From the NCBI RefSeq assembly GCF_004136575.1, contig NZ_NOIQ01000011.1, positions 1 to 64,000 on the forward strand: a DNA stretch of 64,000 bases, read 5' to 3'. Origin of the DNA: Rothia koreensis. GTDB lineage: Bacteria > Actinomycetota > Actinomycetes > Actinomycetales > Micrococcaceae. Of this stretch, positions 1 through 7,650 are shown piece by piece (positions within the stretch are counted from its first letter, which is position 1; each line of letters opens with the position of its first letter). Position numbers and translations under genes: made by a program. Under the pieces are notes generated by a model that saw only the letters and a program-made list of their open reading frames with translations, ran no database searches and was not told where the DNA came from.

Positions 1-4
1 TCCG

Positions 5-37
5 TCGTCGGCAGCGTCAGATGTGTATAAGAGATAG
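5..37. other. Sequencing-adapter remnant (Nextera-type) at contig end
   Basis: These 33 bases match the Illumina Nextera read-1 transposase adapter, including the 19-bp mosaic end, except for one base: T at 35 where the adapter has C. This is library-construction sequence, not genomic DNA. It means the left end is an assembly contig edge and the gene entering from it is truncated. Bases 1-4 are probably artefactual as well. Confidence 0.95.
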
Positions 38-395
38 CCGCGACTCTGTCCTCCTCCGCTTGTGGCCTGTGGAAGTTGTCCCTGTAGTCGGCGGTCGTCC
101 CACCGTTGTACGGCGGGTCGATGCAGACGACGTCGAAGGAGGCCAGGTGCGTTCTTTTCAGGATCTTGAGGGCATCCAGGCTGTCCCCTTCGATCACGAG
201 ATTCTGGCGGAGCGACACCGGCTCGATCTCCTCGCCGTCCATGGACACGAAACGACACCGCGTCGGGGCCTGCGCGAGACGACGCGCCGCCCGCTTCCCC
301 GGCCAGGTCAGCCCGTAGGTCTCGGAGGTCTCCGCCCACTGCCCCGGCCGAGCGGAATACCCCTCATGCCCCGAAGATTCTGCGCTCGGATCCAT
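38..395 (-). CDS. Site-specific DNA-methyltransferase, adenine type (N-terminal fragment, truncated by contig end)
   Basis: This is the N-terminal ~119 codons of a DNA amino-methyltransferase, which transfers a methyl group from SAM to an exocyclic amino group in DNA. NLVIEGDSLDALKILK at about residue 65 resembles the region before the catalytic motif in type III Mod and related beta-class enzymes. DPPYNGG at about residue 93 is the catalytic motif IV, and an aromatic/Asp-rich stretch (YRDNFH) follows. The start is the ATG at 393-395, after a G-rich stretch; the N-terminus before residue 60 is poorly conserved in character, so other starts are possible. The rest of the gene, and any restriction partner, lie beyond the contig end. 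It faces the HTH gene at 501 across a shared control region. I am confident of the methyltransferase call but not of the R-M type. Confidence 0.85.
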
Positions 396-413
396 TGCAT
401 CCCCCACCCCGTG

Positions 414-465
414 CCGAGTACACTTTGCATCATCGAGGATATCGGAGTTTGCCAAGTGTACTTGG
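414..465. promoter_or_regulatory. Pair of operator-like boxes between methyltransferase and HTH gene
   Basis: Two 14-bp boxes lie in the divergent region. The box at 452-465 reads CCAAGTGTACTTGG: perfect 6-bp arms around a 2-bp centre. The box at 414-427 reads CCGAGTACACTTTG, which on the other strand matches the first at 12 of 14 positions. Their centres are 38 bp apart. Paired dyads ahead of a small HTH gene in a restriction-modification locus resemble the C-boxes of controller proteins. That regulatory role is an inference. Confidence 0.55.
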
Positions 466-500
466 TAGACCGGAATCCGGTGCGCCCGGATTCTGGTTCA

Positions 501-788
501 ATGACTTCAGACTCCCTTGATCGCCAGACGGCACAGCGCCTCGGGAGCCTCCTGCAATCGCATCGTGCGGACCTCGGTATCACCCAGGAGAAGGTCGCAC
601 TCGCTGCGGGCATATCCCGCCAGCACTATCAGCAGATGGAGTACGGTTACAGCGATCGCGCAACCCGGAATCCGTCCAATCCGAAATTGCGTTCCCTGAT
701 GAGCGTCGTCGCGATCCTCGAGATCCCGCGCGAAGAGGTGCTCAAGGCCCTGTGGCCCGACGAAAAGGATGACGGCGTCGACGAGTGA
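501..788 (+). CDS. XRE/Cro-C1 family helix-turn-helix regulator (controller-protein-like)
   Basis: A 95-residue protein with one helix-turn-helix covering roughly residues 12-75. ITQEKVALAAGISRQHYQQM (about 27-46) gives the scaffold and recognition helices. The size suits a restriction-modification controller (C) protein or a phage-type repressor. The ATG at 501 was chosen because the reading frame upstream, which runs back into the adapter, has no HTH homology and crosses the operator region. It is divergent from the methyltransferase, with two dyad boxes in between, so it probably controls that gene and itself. An insertion, RATRNPSNPK, sits between the recognition helix and the last helices. 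The family call is firm; the C-protein role is inferred from context. Confidence 0.75.
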   Translation: MTSDSLDRQTAQRLGSLLQSHRADLGITQEKVALAAGISRQHYQQMEYGYSDRATRNPSNPKLRSLMSVVAILEIPREEVLKALWPDEKDDGVDE

Positions 789-837
789 GCCGCGGGCGAC
801 CCTGACTTAACGTGCACATGTGCGCAACAATTGATGC

Positions 838-1296
838 ATGCAGAAGATGAACGTCGAATCCTTCAACCTGGACCACACCAAGGTCGCGGCACCGTACGTG
901 CGCATCGCCGACCGGAAAGAACTTCCCGGCGGTGACACCCTCATCAAATACGATGTCCGCTTCGCCCAGCCGAATCAGGGGCATCTCGATATGCCGGTCG
1001 TCCACTCGATCGAACACCTGACCGCCGAGCACATGCGCAATCACACCGATGCGCTCATCGATTTCTCCCCCATGGGGTGCCAGACGGGCTTCTACGCCCT
1101 GACACTCGGGCTCGAACCGGAGGAGTTCCTGGCCGTGCTCGAGAAGACCTTCCGCGACATTCTGGGGGCGAGCGAGGTCCCCGCGGCCAACGAGACCCAG
1201 TGCGGCTGGGGCAGCAACCACACCCTGTCCGGGGCACAGGGCGCCGTTTCCGATTTCCTCGATCAGCGTGATGCCTGGGGCGAGGTGTACGCGTGA
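838..1296 (+). CDS. luxS: S-ribosylhomocysteine lyase (autoinducer-2 synthase)
   Basis: LuxS cleaves S-ribosylhomocysteine to homocysteine and DPD, the precursor of autoinducer-2. The metal site is complete: H56-x-x-E59-H60 in VVHSIEH and C122 in TQCGWGSNH. The catalytic cysteine is C81 in [10 protein letters not shown]. Length (152 aa) is normal. The ATG at 838 and one at 847 are both possible starts, and neither has a clear ribosome-binding site. The stop codon overlaps the start of mtnN by 4 nt (GTGA), so the two consecutive enzymes of SAH detoxification look translationally coupled. A 10-bp palindrome GCACATGTGC lies at 814-823 upstream. LuxS is patchy in actinobacteria, so its presence is informative about the lineage. 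Confidence 0.95.
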   Translation: MQKMNVESFNLDHTKVAAPYVRIADRKELPGGDTLIKYDVRFAQPNQGHLDMPVVHSIEHLTAEHMRNHTDALIDFSPMGCQTGFYALTLGLEPEEFLAVLEKTFRDILGASEVPAANETQCGWGSNHTLSGAQGAVSDFLDQRDAWGEVYA

Positions 1297-2048
1297 ACCC
1301 CCAGCCGGTGGGGCCGCTCTCCCCCGAAGTCCGCGACACGGTGGGCGGCGGCGTGGTTGTGCAGGTGGCCATGGACGAAGAGGCCGCCCCCTTCCTCGAC
1401 TCCTGTCGGCGCATCGGACCCGACGTCGAGTTCGGCCGCGCGCGGTACTACCCGCTCAGCCATGAAGGGCGATCAATCCTTCTGGTCCGGTCCGGCATCG
1501 GGCTGGTCAATGCGGCCAGTGCCGCGACCACGGCGATTGCGGCGTCGGAGCCCCGCGCGGTCCTCTCGGCCGGCAGCGCGGGTGGTCTCCGGCAGGACGT
1601 CGAGGTCGGCGACCTCGCGGTCGGCGATTCCTACACGTTCACGGACGCGGACGCGACGGCCTTCGGGTACGAACGCGGTCAGGTCCCCGGGATGCCGGTC
1701 GATTACGCACCCCACGGCGGGCTCCTCGACGCCGCCCGGAGACTCGTGCCGGAAGACGGAACCCACCACGTCGGCCAGATGCTCGCGGGCGGATCGTTCG
1801 TGACGCAGAGTAACGTCAAGGACACCCGCGAAGCCTTCCCGCACGCCGTCACGACCGACATGGAGACCACGGCGATCGCACAGGTCTGCACGAGCCACCA
1901 CGTCCCGTTCCTGTCCGTGCGAGGCGTGTCCGACCTGTGCGGGCCGGCCGCCGACCAGGACTTCCACATGTCCGTGGAGATCGTCGCACGCAGGTCGGCC
2001 GACGCCGTCCTCGCCGTGATCAGGGCCACCGACGGCGTCCCCGCGTAA
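1293..2048 (+). CDS. mtnN: 5'-methylthioadenosine/S-adenosylhomocysteine nucleosidase
   Basis: It hydrolyses SAH to adenine and S-ribosylhomocysteine (the LuxS substrate), and also MTA and 5'-deoxyadenosine. Family features are visible: [10 protein letters not shown] near residue 26 with the catalytic-base glutamate, SAGSAGG at 92-98, the nucleoside-site TDMETTA at 188-194, and the general acid D214 in VRGVSDLCG. It is 251 aa long, with an N-terminal extension of about 20 residues relative to the E. coli enzyme. It starts at a GTG that overlaps the luxS stop (GTGA), so product and substrate enzymes are made together. A 40-bp gap separates it from the aldo/keto reductase, which may be co-transcribed. 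Confidence 0.92.
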   Translation: MNPQPVGPLSPEVRDTVGGGVVVQVAMDEEAAPFLDSCRRIGPDVEFGRARYYPLSHEGRSILLVRSGIGLVNAASAATTAIAASEPRAVLSAGSAGGLRQDVEVGDLAVGDSYTFTDADATAFGYERGQVPGMPVDYAPHGGLLDAARRLVPEDGTHHVGQMLAGGSFVTQSNVKDTREAFPHAVTTDMETTAIAQVCTSHHVPFLSVRGVSDLCGPAADQDFHMSVEIVARRSADAVLAVIRATDGVPA

Positions 2049-2088
2049 ACTCGCCACAGCAGACGACCACAGAATTCAGGAGACCACG

Positions 2089-2916
2089 ATGCACACCCAC
2101 ACGCTGCGCGACGGCCGCGAGATCCCGGCCGTCGGATTCGGAACCTACCCGATGTCCGACGCCGAGGCCGAGGCGAACGTTGCCGAGGCCATCATGCGCG
2201 GGCACCGGTTGATCGACACCGCGGCCCAGTACGGCAACGAGAAGGGTGTCGGTCGCGGCGTCCGCAATTCCGGCGTCGATCGCGAGGAGATCTTCGTGAC
2301 GACCAAGCTCGCCGGAAAGGATCACGGATACGAGCCCACCATCGCCGCGGCCAAGGAGTCCTTGCGGACCATGGGCCTGGATTACCTGGACCTGTACCTC
2401 ATTCACTGGCCGAACCCGTCGGTGGACCTGTACGTCGAGTCCTGGAAGGCCATGATCGCGCTGAAGGAGGAAGGCCTGGTGCGCTCGATCGGCACGTCCA
2501 ACTTCCTGCCCGAACATATTGACCGGCTCGGAGAAGAGACCAGCGAGATCCCGGTGGTCAACCAGATCGAGCTCCAGGTCCGCGAGCAGCAGGAGAAGTG
2601 GCGGGCGTACCACGAGAAGAAAAGGATCGTGACCCAGGCCTGGTCTCCCCTCGGGCGCATGCAGGGGCTGGATGAGACCCCCGAACTCGGAGACATCGCC
2701 GACACCCTTGGGGTCACTCCCGCGCAGGTGGTTCTGCGGTGGATGGTCCAGAACAAGATTGTGCCGATCCCCAAGACGTCGACGCCGGAGCGCATGGAGC
2801 AGAACCTGAACGTCTTCGACTGGGAGCTCAGTCCTGAGCAGATGGAGGTCATCAAGCGCCTCCACACGGGCATTGCCTACAAGGGTTTCGACCCCCGCAA
2901 GCACGAGGAATTCTAG
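2089..2916 (+). CDS. Aldo/keto reductase (AKR, 2,5-diketo-gluconate reductase-like)
   Basis: An NADPH-dependent carbonyl reductase of 275 aa with a TIM-barrel fold. The AKR catalytic tetrad is present: D43 and Y48 in LIDTAAQYGNE, K73 in VTTKL, and H106 in LIHWPNP. The C-terminal cofactor site is seen in VPIPKTSTPERMEQN. An AGGAG about 7 nt before the ATG supports the start. It most resembles the AKR5 group (2,5-diketo-D-gluconate/methylglyoxal reductases), but the substrate cannot be read from sequence. A strong hairpin follows the stop. Confidence 0.9.
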   Translation: MHTHTLRDGREIPAVGFGTYPMSDAEAEANVAEAIMRGHRLIDTAAQYGNEKGVGRGVRNSGVDREEIFVTTKLAGKDHGYEPTIAAAKESLRTMGLDYLDLYLIHWPNPSVDLYVESWKAMIALKEEGLVRSIGTSNFLPEHIDRLGEETSEIPVVNQIELQVREQQEKWRAYHEKKRIVTQAWSPLGRMQGLDETPELGDIADTLGVTPAQVVLRWMVQNKIVPIPKTSTPERMEQNLNVFDWELSPEQMEVIKRLHTGIAYKGFDPRKHEEF

Positions 2917-2928
2917 GCTCGTGAGAGA

Positions 2929-2969
2929 GCATGGGCCCCGGAGAGCTGCGGTCTCTCCGGGGCCCATGC
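2929..2969. terminator. Bidirectional terminator hairpin between AKR and ribF
   Basis: Perfect 17-bp arms (2929-2945 and 2953-2969) enclose a 7-nt loop. There is no clear U-run on either side. Placed between convergent genes, it probably stops transcription from both directions. Confidence 0.7.
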
Positions 2970-3061
2970 CGTCGTCCGCCGGGGCTGGCGCGAGTGGGTC
3001 GGTGCCGACCCGGTCGGCGCGACCGGTTCGCTCCACCAGGTCGGCGACCGGCCGGTTCAGG

Positions 3062-4051
3062 TCATTCGGGTTCGTACCCCAGGGCGCGCCAGGCGTCGTC
3101 GACGTCCTTGGTCATTTGGCGGATGAGAGCGTCCATGCCTTCGTAAGCAACCATGGACCTCAGGTGCGCCACGAACTCCAGGATGACGTTCTGCCCATAG
3201 AGGTCGAAGTCCTCGACTTCCTCGTGAGGACGGCCCATGACGTGTGCCTCGACCTGCCGCGACACCCCTTCGAACGTGGGGTTGGAACCCACCGAGATCG
3301 CCACGGGCCACCGTTGCCCGGCCTCGTCGTGCAGCCATCCCGCGTAGACGCCGTCGGCAGGAATCAAGCCGTCCGAATCCGAGGCCATGTTGGCGGTGGG
3401 AAATCCGAGCTCGCGTCCGCGGGCCGCACCGTGAACCACTTTCCCCCGCATGCGGTGGTACCTGCCCAGCAAGTGCGCGGCCGAATCGACGTCTCCGGAG
3501 GCGAGCAGCTCCCGGATCCAGGTCGATGAGCACCGGCGGTGTTCGTCCTTGGCGTCCAGCTCGGTCAGATCGTTGTCGGTCGAGAGGTCCTCAACCACGG
3601 CGACCTCGAAGCCGTGCTCTTCCCCGAGCTGCTTCATCGTGTCGAGATCCCCCGAATTGTTCCGGCCGAAACGGACGTCGGCCCCGATCACGACCTTCTT
3701 GGCGCCGAGGCCTTCCACGAACGTGGTGCGCACGAAGTCCTCGGGGGTCTCCTGCGCGAAGTCGAGGGAATAGGGCAACAGGACGAGCGCGTCCAGTCCC
3801 AACTCGTCGAGGAGATCCAGGCTGTCCCGCAAACCCATGATGGGGAAGTGAGGAACGTCCGGCCGGTGCACCAGGGCAGGATGCGGGTCGAAGGAAATCG
3901 CGACGGCCTTGAGCCCGTCGGAGTGCGCTTCAGCCACGACGGTCCTGATGACCCGAGCATGACCCCGGTGGACGCCGTCGAAATTCCCGATCGTCACCGC
4001 TGTGGGGCCGTATCCCTGCGGGATCTCGTCCAGGCTCCTGAAACAGTCCAC
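3062..4051 (-). CDS. ribF: Bifunctional riboflavin kinase / FAD synthetase
   Basis: RibF phosphorylates riboflavin to FMN and adenylylates FMN to FAD. The N-terminal FAD-synthetase nucleotidyltransferase domain shows GNFDGVHRGH (about residue 23) and the ISSTxxR-like CSSTWIRELL. The C-terminal riboflavin-kinase barrel shows GKVVHGAARGRELGFPTAN. I place the start at the GTG at 4051: a GAGGAG lies 4 nt upstream, and the resulting VDCFRSLDEIP start fits the family's short N-terminus. An ATG at 4063 is the alternative but has no ribosome-binding site. It is the last gene of the translation cluster, as is common in actinobacteria (truB near ribF). Confidence 0.93.
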   Translation of the reverse strand: MDCFRSLDEIPQGYGPTAVTIGNFDGVHRGHARVIRTVVAEAHSDGLKAVAISFDPHPALVHRPDVPHFPIMGLRDSLDLLDELGLDALVLLPYSLDFAQETPEDFVRTTFVEGLGAKKVVIGADVRFGRNNSGDLDTMKQLGEEHGFEVAVVEDLSTDNDLTELDAKDEHRRCSSTWIRELLASGDVDSAAHLLGRYHRMRGKVVHGAARGRELGFPTANMASDSDGLIPADGVYAGWLHDEAGQRWPVAISVGSNPTFEGVSRQVEAHVMGRPHEEVEDFDLYGQNVILEFVAHLRSMVAYEGMDALIRQMTKDVDDAWRALGYEPE

Positions 4052-4067
4052 GAATCTCCTCATACCA

Positions 4068-4096
4068 GGCCGCGGCTCGGTTCTCGAGCCGCGGCC
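4068..4096 (-). terminator. Hairpin between DUF4345-like gene and ribF
   Basis: Perfect 12-bp arms (4068-4079, 4085-4096) with a 5-nt loop lie between the membrane-protein gene and ribF, ending about 16 nt before the GTG start chosen for ribF. It could be a terminator for the upstream gene or a partial attenuator. No U-run follows. Confidence 0.5.
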
Positions 4097-4142
4097 ATCA
4101 GTCTAGTCCTTGTGCCAGTGGGCCGCCGTCCGGCGACCCCTG

Positions 4143-4901
4143 TTATGAACGCTTCTTACCCGCTTTCTTCGAAGCGGCGGGCTGCGTGCCGCCCTGGGTC
4201 ATCTCGCTGCGGATTCGGTTGGCCTTGCGGATCCATGCGTGCCAGACCAGCAGGCACGGAGGGATCACGAGGTCCAGCACCATGAGCACGATCATGAGCG
4301 GATGCGGCAGACCGAAGATGGCCCAGGAGAAGATACGACCGATTCCGCCCAGGAAGATCATGAGGCACACGAACCACAGGACATTGGCCCACTTGAATTT
4401 CACGGCGATCGCGACGAACGCGGCGCCGACTCCGCACAGGACTGCGGCGAGAGCTCCGTAGGAGGCGGCCACCGTGGCGCTGGAGCCCGTCGACTCACCG
4501 GGGAGGGACGCCGTCCCGGCGAAAATCTGCCAGATGCCGTAGGCGATGATGACGAGCCCATAGAGGGCGACGACGGCGCGGAACAGTCCCCAATCCTGTT
4601 GCTTGCCCGGCTTGCCGCTCGACGTGGTCGCGGTCTTTCCCTGCGCTGCCTTGGCTTTGCCTCGGGCTTTCCCGGCAGACTCGGTGGACGGCGGCGCACC
4701 GCGGGAGCCTTCCTGCGGGGCTCCGGGGCGCTTCGGGCGGTCGGTCGACGGACGCTCGGATCCGGATGGTTGGGGTTGCCGCGGCTGTTCTGGCTGCTCG
4801 GGTTGCCGTGGCTGGCCTGAGGGGTGGGGCGCTTCCCACGGACTCGTCGAACGGCCTTCGGGGCCCTTCGCGCTGTTTTCGGACGACGAGGGGTCGGTCA
4901 T
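4143..4901 (-). CDS. Integral membrane protein, DUF4345-like, with disordered N-terminus
   Basis: A 252-aa protein of unknown function. Residues 1-105 are low-complexity and rich in Pro, Gln, Ser, Lys and Gly (repeats such as QPEQPEQPRQPQP), so probably a disordered cytoplasmic tail. Residues 108-235 hold four hydrophobic segments (beginning FRAVVALYGLVIIAYGIW, then GALAAVLCGVGAAFVAIAV, VLWFVCLMIFLGGIGRI and PLMIVLMVLDLVIPPCLL). The GGIGRIFSWAIFGLPHPLM stretch resembles the DUF4345 signature. The C-terminus is Lys-rich. GGAGCCGATC before the ATG supports the start. It lies between truB and ribF with two other small membrane-protein genes. Confidence 0.7.
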   Translation of the reverse strand: MTDPSSSENSAKGPEGRSTSPWEAPHPSGQPRQPEQPEQPRQPQPSGSERPSTDRPKRPGAPQEGSRGAPPSTESAGKARGKAKAAQGKTATTSSGKPGKQQDWGLFRAVVALYGLVIIAYGIWQIFAGTASLPGESTGSSATVAASYGALAAVLCGVGAAFVAIAVKFKWANVLWFVCLMIFLGGIGRIFSWAIFGLPHPLMIVLMVLDLVIPPCLLVWHAWIRKANRIRSEMTQGGTQPAASKKAGKKRS

Positions 4902-4970
4902 GATCGGCTCCGTTCGGGTAGATCGTCTCTTCCTGATACCACTCTAGGACCGCACACCTCGGGGAGCACT

Positions 4971-5423
4971 TCAGCTCGCCGACGGCGCGCGACGTCCCGG
5001 CCTGTTCCGGTACAGCCACAACAGCCCGATGATCGGCAGAACCAGGGGAACGTAGCCGTACCCGGACCCGAAGTGGGACCAGACCGATGCCAACGGGAAC
5101 ATGTCGGGCCGCACGTAGGAGAAGATGCCCACCGCAACCACCCCGACCAATTCGATCAGGATGGCCCATACGGCGGACCAGTAGGCACCGATGCCCTTCC
5201 GCGCCAGCGAGATCGTGGCGTAGACGTAAATCGCGGCCGCGACGCCGGAGAGCACGAAGGAGACCGGGGCCTCATCGAATTTGGCAAGGATCTGGTACAG
5301 GGCCCGCGCCCCGGCGGACAGGGAGAACAGGGCATACACGGCAACCAGGATCATCCCGGGGCCCTTCGACTTGGCCGAAGGACCAGGGGTCTGCCGCGCG
5401 TCGTTCGCCTCGACGTCGTTCAT
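4971..5423 (-). CDS. Small integral membrane protein, unknown function
   Basis: A 150-aa protein with a hydrophilic first 24 residues and four predicted transmembrane segments: GMILVAVYALFSLSAGAR, PVSFVLSGVAAAIYVYATI, AYWSAVWAILIELVGVVAVG and YGYVPLVLPIIGLLWLY. I recognise the general type, conserved actinobacterial membrane proteins beside truB, but no function. The C-terminal YRNRPGRRAPSAS is basic, which suggests a cytoplasmic end. Confidence 0.7.
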   Translation of the reverse strand: MNDVEANDARQTPGPSAKSKGPGMILVAVYALFSLSAGARALYQILAKFDEAPVSFVLSGVAAAIYVYATISLARKGIGAYWSAVWAILIELVGVVAVGIFSYVRPDMFPLASVWSHFGSGYGYVPLVLPIIGLLWLYRNRPGRRAPSAS

Positions 5424-5462
5424 GTCAGTCTTGACCTCTCTGGTGGGTCGGATGGTGGAGAC

Positions 5463-5834
5463 TCAGTAGTAGTACCACAGCACGTTCATGCGTTGGACCA
5501 TCACGATGATGATGGGGCCGGCAACGGCCAGGACCAACGTGGACCAGCGGGTCCGTTCCGTCATGGACCAGACGAAGGTTCCGGCCGGAATCAGCATCGC
5601 GGTCAGGAGATAACCGTAGTACTCCCAGGCGTCGCCCGAAGGGCCGTCGGTGATGGTCTGCATGACGATCGAGCCAATGAGGTAGACCACCAGGAAGGCC
5701 TCGAGAATCAGCACCGAGCCCTGGGAGAGATCGTCCGTGGCCCGTCCGCGCAGAAATTGCACGAGGCACACGAGCGCGGATGCCGCTCCGAGCACCAAGG
5801 CAATCCAGAACCACAGGTCGTAGCCTGCAATCAC
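5463..5834 (-). CDS. Small integral membrane protein, unknown function
   Basis: A 123-aa protein with four hydrophobic segments: LWFWIALVLGAASALVCLV, GSVLILEAFLVVYLIGSIV, YGYLLTAMLIPAGTFVW and STLVLAVAGPIIIVMV. It ends in an aromatic NVLWYYY tail. Its ATG overlaps the truB stop by 4 nt, so it is translationally coupled to truB. No catalytic motif is visible. Similar four-helix proteins encoded next to truB occur in related actinobacteria, but no role is known to me. Confidence 0.72.
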   Translation of the reverse strand: MIAGYDLWFWIALVLGAASALVCLVQFLRGRATDDLSQGSVLILEAFLVVYLIGSIVMQTITDGPSGDAWEYYGYLLTAMLIPAGTFVWSMTERTRWSTLVLAVAGPIIIVMVQRMNVLWYYY

Positions 5835-6898
5835 GCCTCTCCCCCATTTTCTCGATCGATCGGAAACCGGCAGCCCGAAGCGAAAACGAGATGCGGGACC
5901 CCGACCTGCTTGCCTTTGCGCCGTTGGTTCTGCACCAGGGCCACCAGCGTCCCGTCCGGAGCGAAGCCCGCGGTCAGTTCACCGGCAGGCACGATGTCGT
6001 CCGCGCGCCCGGCCCCGGAGTCCTCGCTCCGATTCCCAGGGGCATCCGCATGGTCGGAGTTCGGAGGGATCCAGCGGCCGTTCGAGACGGCGGTGGCTTC
6101 TTCGTCATCCAGGTCGCGGCGCGCGAAGAGCCGTTCCGCGGCGCGTTCGAGTGCCAGAATCGGCAGGGCCTCGCCCCGCTCGCCGGCCGTTGCGAGGTCT
6201 TCGAGCGTGGCCGCGTCGTCGATCCCGACCTCCCCCACGCTCAGTCGTCGCAGGCGGATCAGGTGTCCACCGACGCCGAGTTGCTTGCCGATGTCTCGGG
6301 CCAGGGCCCGCACGTAGGTGCCCGAGCTGCAGGTGACCTCGACGTCCACGTCGATGACGGGTTGCATGGTGTCGTCCTCGGAGACGTGAGTTCGTCGTAT
6401 ACCGAGAACATCGAAGGCATGGACCGTGACTGGCCTCGCCTGGAGCTCGACCTCCTGGCCGGAACGCACCTTCGCATAGGACCTCACGCCGTTGACCTTG
6501 ATCGCTGACACCGCCGAGGGGACCTGCATGATCTCGCCCCTCAGCTCACCGACCGCGGCGTGCACCGCCGAGTCCGCAATCTCGGAGAGATCCGAATCCG
6601 ACGCGTGGTTCGTCACCTCGCCCTCGGCATCATCGGTCAGCGTGGACTGTCCGAGCCGGATGGTCGCAGAGTACGTCTTGGACTCGCCGCTGACCCAGGT
6701 CAACAACTTGGTCGCCTTGTTGATGCCCAGGATCAGCACTCCCGTGGCCATCGGGTCCAGGGTTCCGGCGTGCCCGACGCGACGGGTACCGGCGATTCTT
6801 CGCATGCGGCCGACGACGTCGTGACTCGTCATCCCCGCAGGCTTGTCCACCACGACGAGCCCCGAGGGCCCGCCCTGGCGCGAACGATCACGTGCCAC
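5831..6898 (-). CDS. truB: tRNA pseudouridine(55) synthase
   Basis: TruB converts U55 of tRNAs to pseudouridine. The catalytic aspartate is D48 in GHAGTLDPMATG, with the KPAGMTSHDVV motif at 19-29 and CSSGTYVRALARD in the second half. At 355 aa it is long for the family: the C-terminal region carries an insertion of about 35 residues rich in Asp, Gly, Ala and Arg (PPNSDHADAPGNRSEDSGAG) before the final PUA-like strands. The ATG follows the rbfA stop immediately and the stop overlaps the next gene, so it is inside an operon. Confidence 0.93.
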   Translation of the reverse strand: MARDRSRQGGPSGLVVVDKPAGMTSHDVVGRMRRIAGTRRVGHAGTLDPMATGVLILGINKATKLLTWVSGESKTYSATIRLGQSTLTDDAEGEVTNHASDSDLSEIADSAVHAAVGELRGEIMQVPSAVSAIKVNGVRSYAKVRSGQEVELQARPVTVHAFDVLGIRRTHVSEDDTMQPVIDVDVEVTCSSGTYVRALARDIGKQLGVGGHLIRLRRLSVGEVGIDDAATLEDLATAGERGEALPILALERAAERLFARRDLDDEEATAVSNGRWIPPNSDHADAPGNRSEDSGAGRADDIVPAGELTAGFAPDGTLVALVQNQRRKGKQVGVPHLVFASGCRFPIDRENGGEA

Positions 6899-7504
6899 TT
6901 ACTCGGTGCCCTCCTGGGCCTCACGCATCTGGGTCGTGCCCGAGTCGGGGTCGCAGTGGGCGCCCTTCCCGAAGTCCTCGTCAACGGGGTCGTAGCCGTC
7001 CCGCATACCCGCGACGTCCGCGCGAGCGGCGTCCGTGTGGGGCGTGGACTCCTGCTGCTCCGTCGCAGCGGGAGTCGCGTCATCGTCGTCATCGCGACGG
7101 TACGGGTCGGCGTCGCCCGCGAAGGTCTTGTCTTCCGCCGCCTCGGCCAGTTCCGCGTCACGGGCCCGGGCCTGTCGAAGGATGTCCTCGAGGTGGTTGG
7201 CGTTGACCGGGACCTCGTCCGGGACGAACGTCAGTGTGGGTGTCAGGCGGGCCGTGATGTTCTTGCCCACCTCGGACCGGAGGATTCCCTTGGCGGATTC
7301 GAGAGCCGCACGGGTTCCGGCCTGTTCCTCCTCGGTTCCATAGACCGTGTAGTAGACGGTCGCGTGCTGAAGGTCGTTGGTGACCCTGGCGTCCGTGACC
7401 GTCACGAAACCGAGACGCGGGTCCTTGACCCGGCGCTCGAGAGCCTGGGCCACGATGACCTTGATCCGGTCCGCCAAGCGAGCCGCACGAGCTGCGTCAG
7501 CCAT
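6899..7504 (-). CDS. rbfA: 30S ribosome-binding factor A with acidic C-terminal tail
   Basis: RbfA binds the 16S rRNA 5' region and helps mature the 30S subunit, mainly in the cold. The KH-like domain covers about residues 1-120 (RIKVIVAQALERRVKDPRLG, VTVTDARVTNDLQHATVYYT, LTFVPDEVPVNANHLEDIL). The protein continues for about 80 residues as an acidic, low-complexity tail (YRRDDDDDATPAATEQQES and so on) that most homologues lack. GAGGAGAGATC before the ATG gives a strong ribosome-binding site. truB follows directly, with no gap. Confidence 0.92.
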   Translation of the reverse strand: MADAARAARLADRIKVIVAQALERRVKDPRLGFVTVTDARVTNDLQHATVYYTVYGTEEEQAGTRAALESAKGILRSEVGKNITARLTPTLTFVPDEVPVNANHLEDILRQARARDAELAEAAEDKTFAGDADPYRRDDDDDATPAATEQQESTPHTDAARADVAGMRDGYDPVDEDFGKGAHCDPDSGTTQMREAQEGTE

Positions 7505-7568
7505 GATCTCTCCTCAAGTCAGTGCGCCCCGAGAGGGGACGCTCGAAAAAGTGTGCTCCGTGAAGTAC

Positions 7569-7603
7569 GGGCCGGTGTCCAGGTTACCCCTGGGCACCGG
7601 CCC
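7569..7603 (-). terminator. Hairpin between infB and rbfA
   Basis: 15-bp arms (7569-7583, 7589-7603; one G-U pair) with a 5-nt TTACC loop (as read on the plus strand). On the minus strand a run of five T (7546-7550) follows about 18 nt later. It lies inside the infB-rbfA-truB run, so it may be a partial terminator, attenuator or processing site. Confidence 0.6.
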
Positions 7604-7650
7604 GTGCTCGTCAGATCATCAATTGTGGATGACCGGATGCTCGCGCGAGA

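Noticed and set aside
21-500. N-terminal extension of the HTH gene reading back to base 21
   Set aside because: It starts inside adapter sequence, overlaps the oppositely oriented methyltransferase and its control boxes, and has no protein-like motifs.
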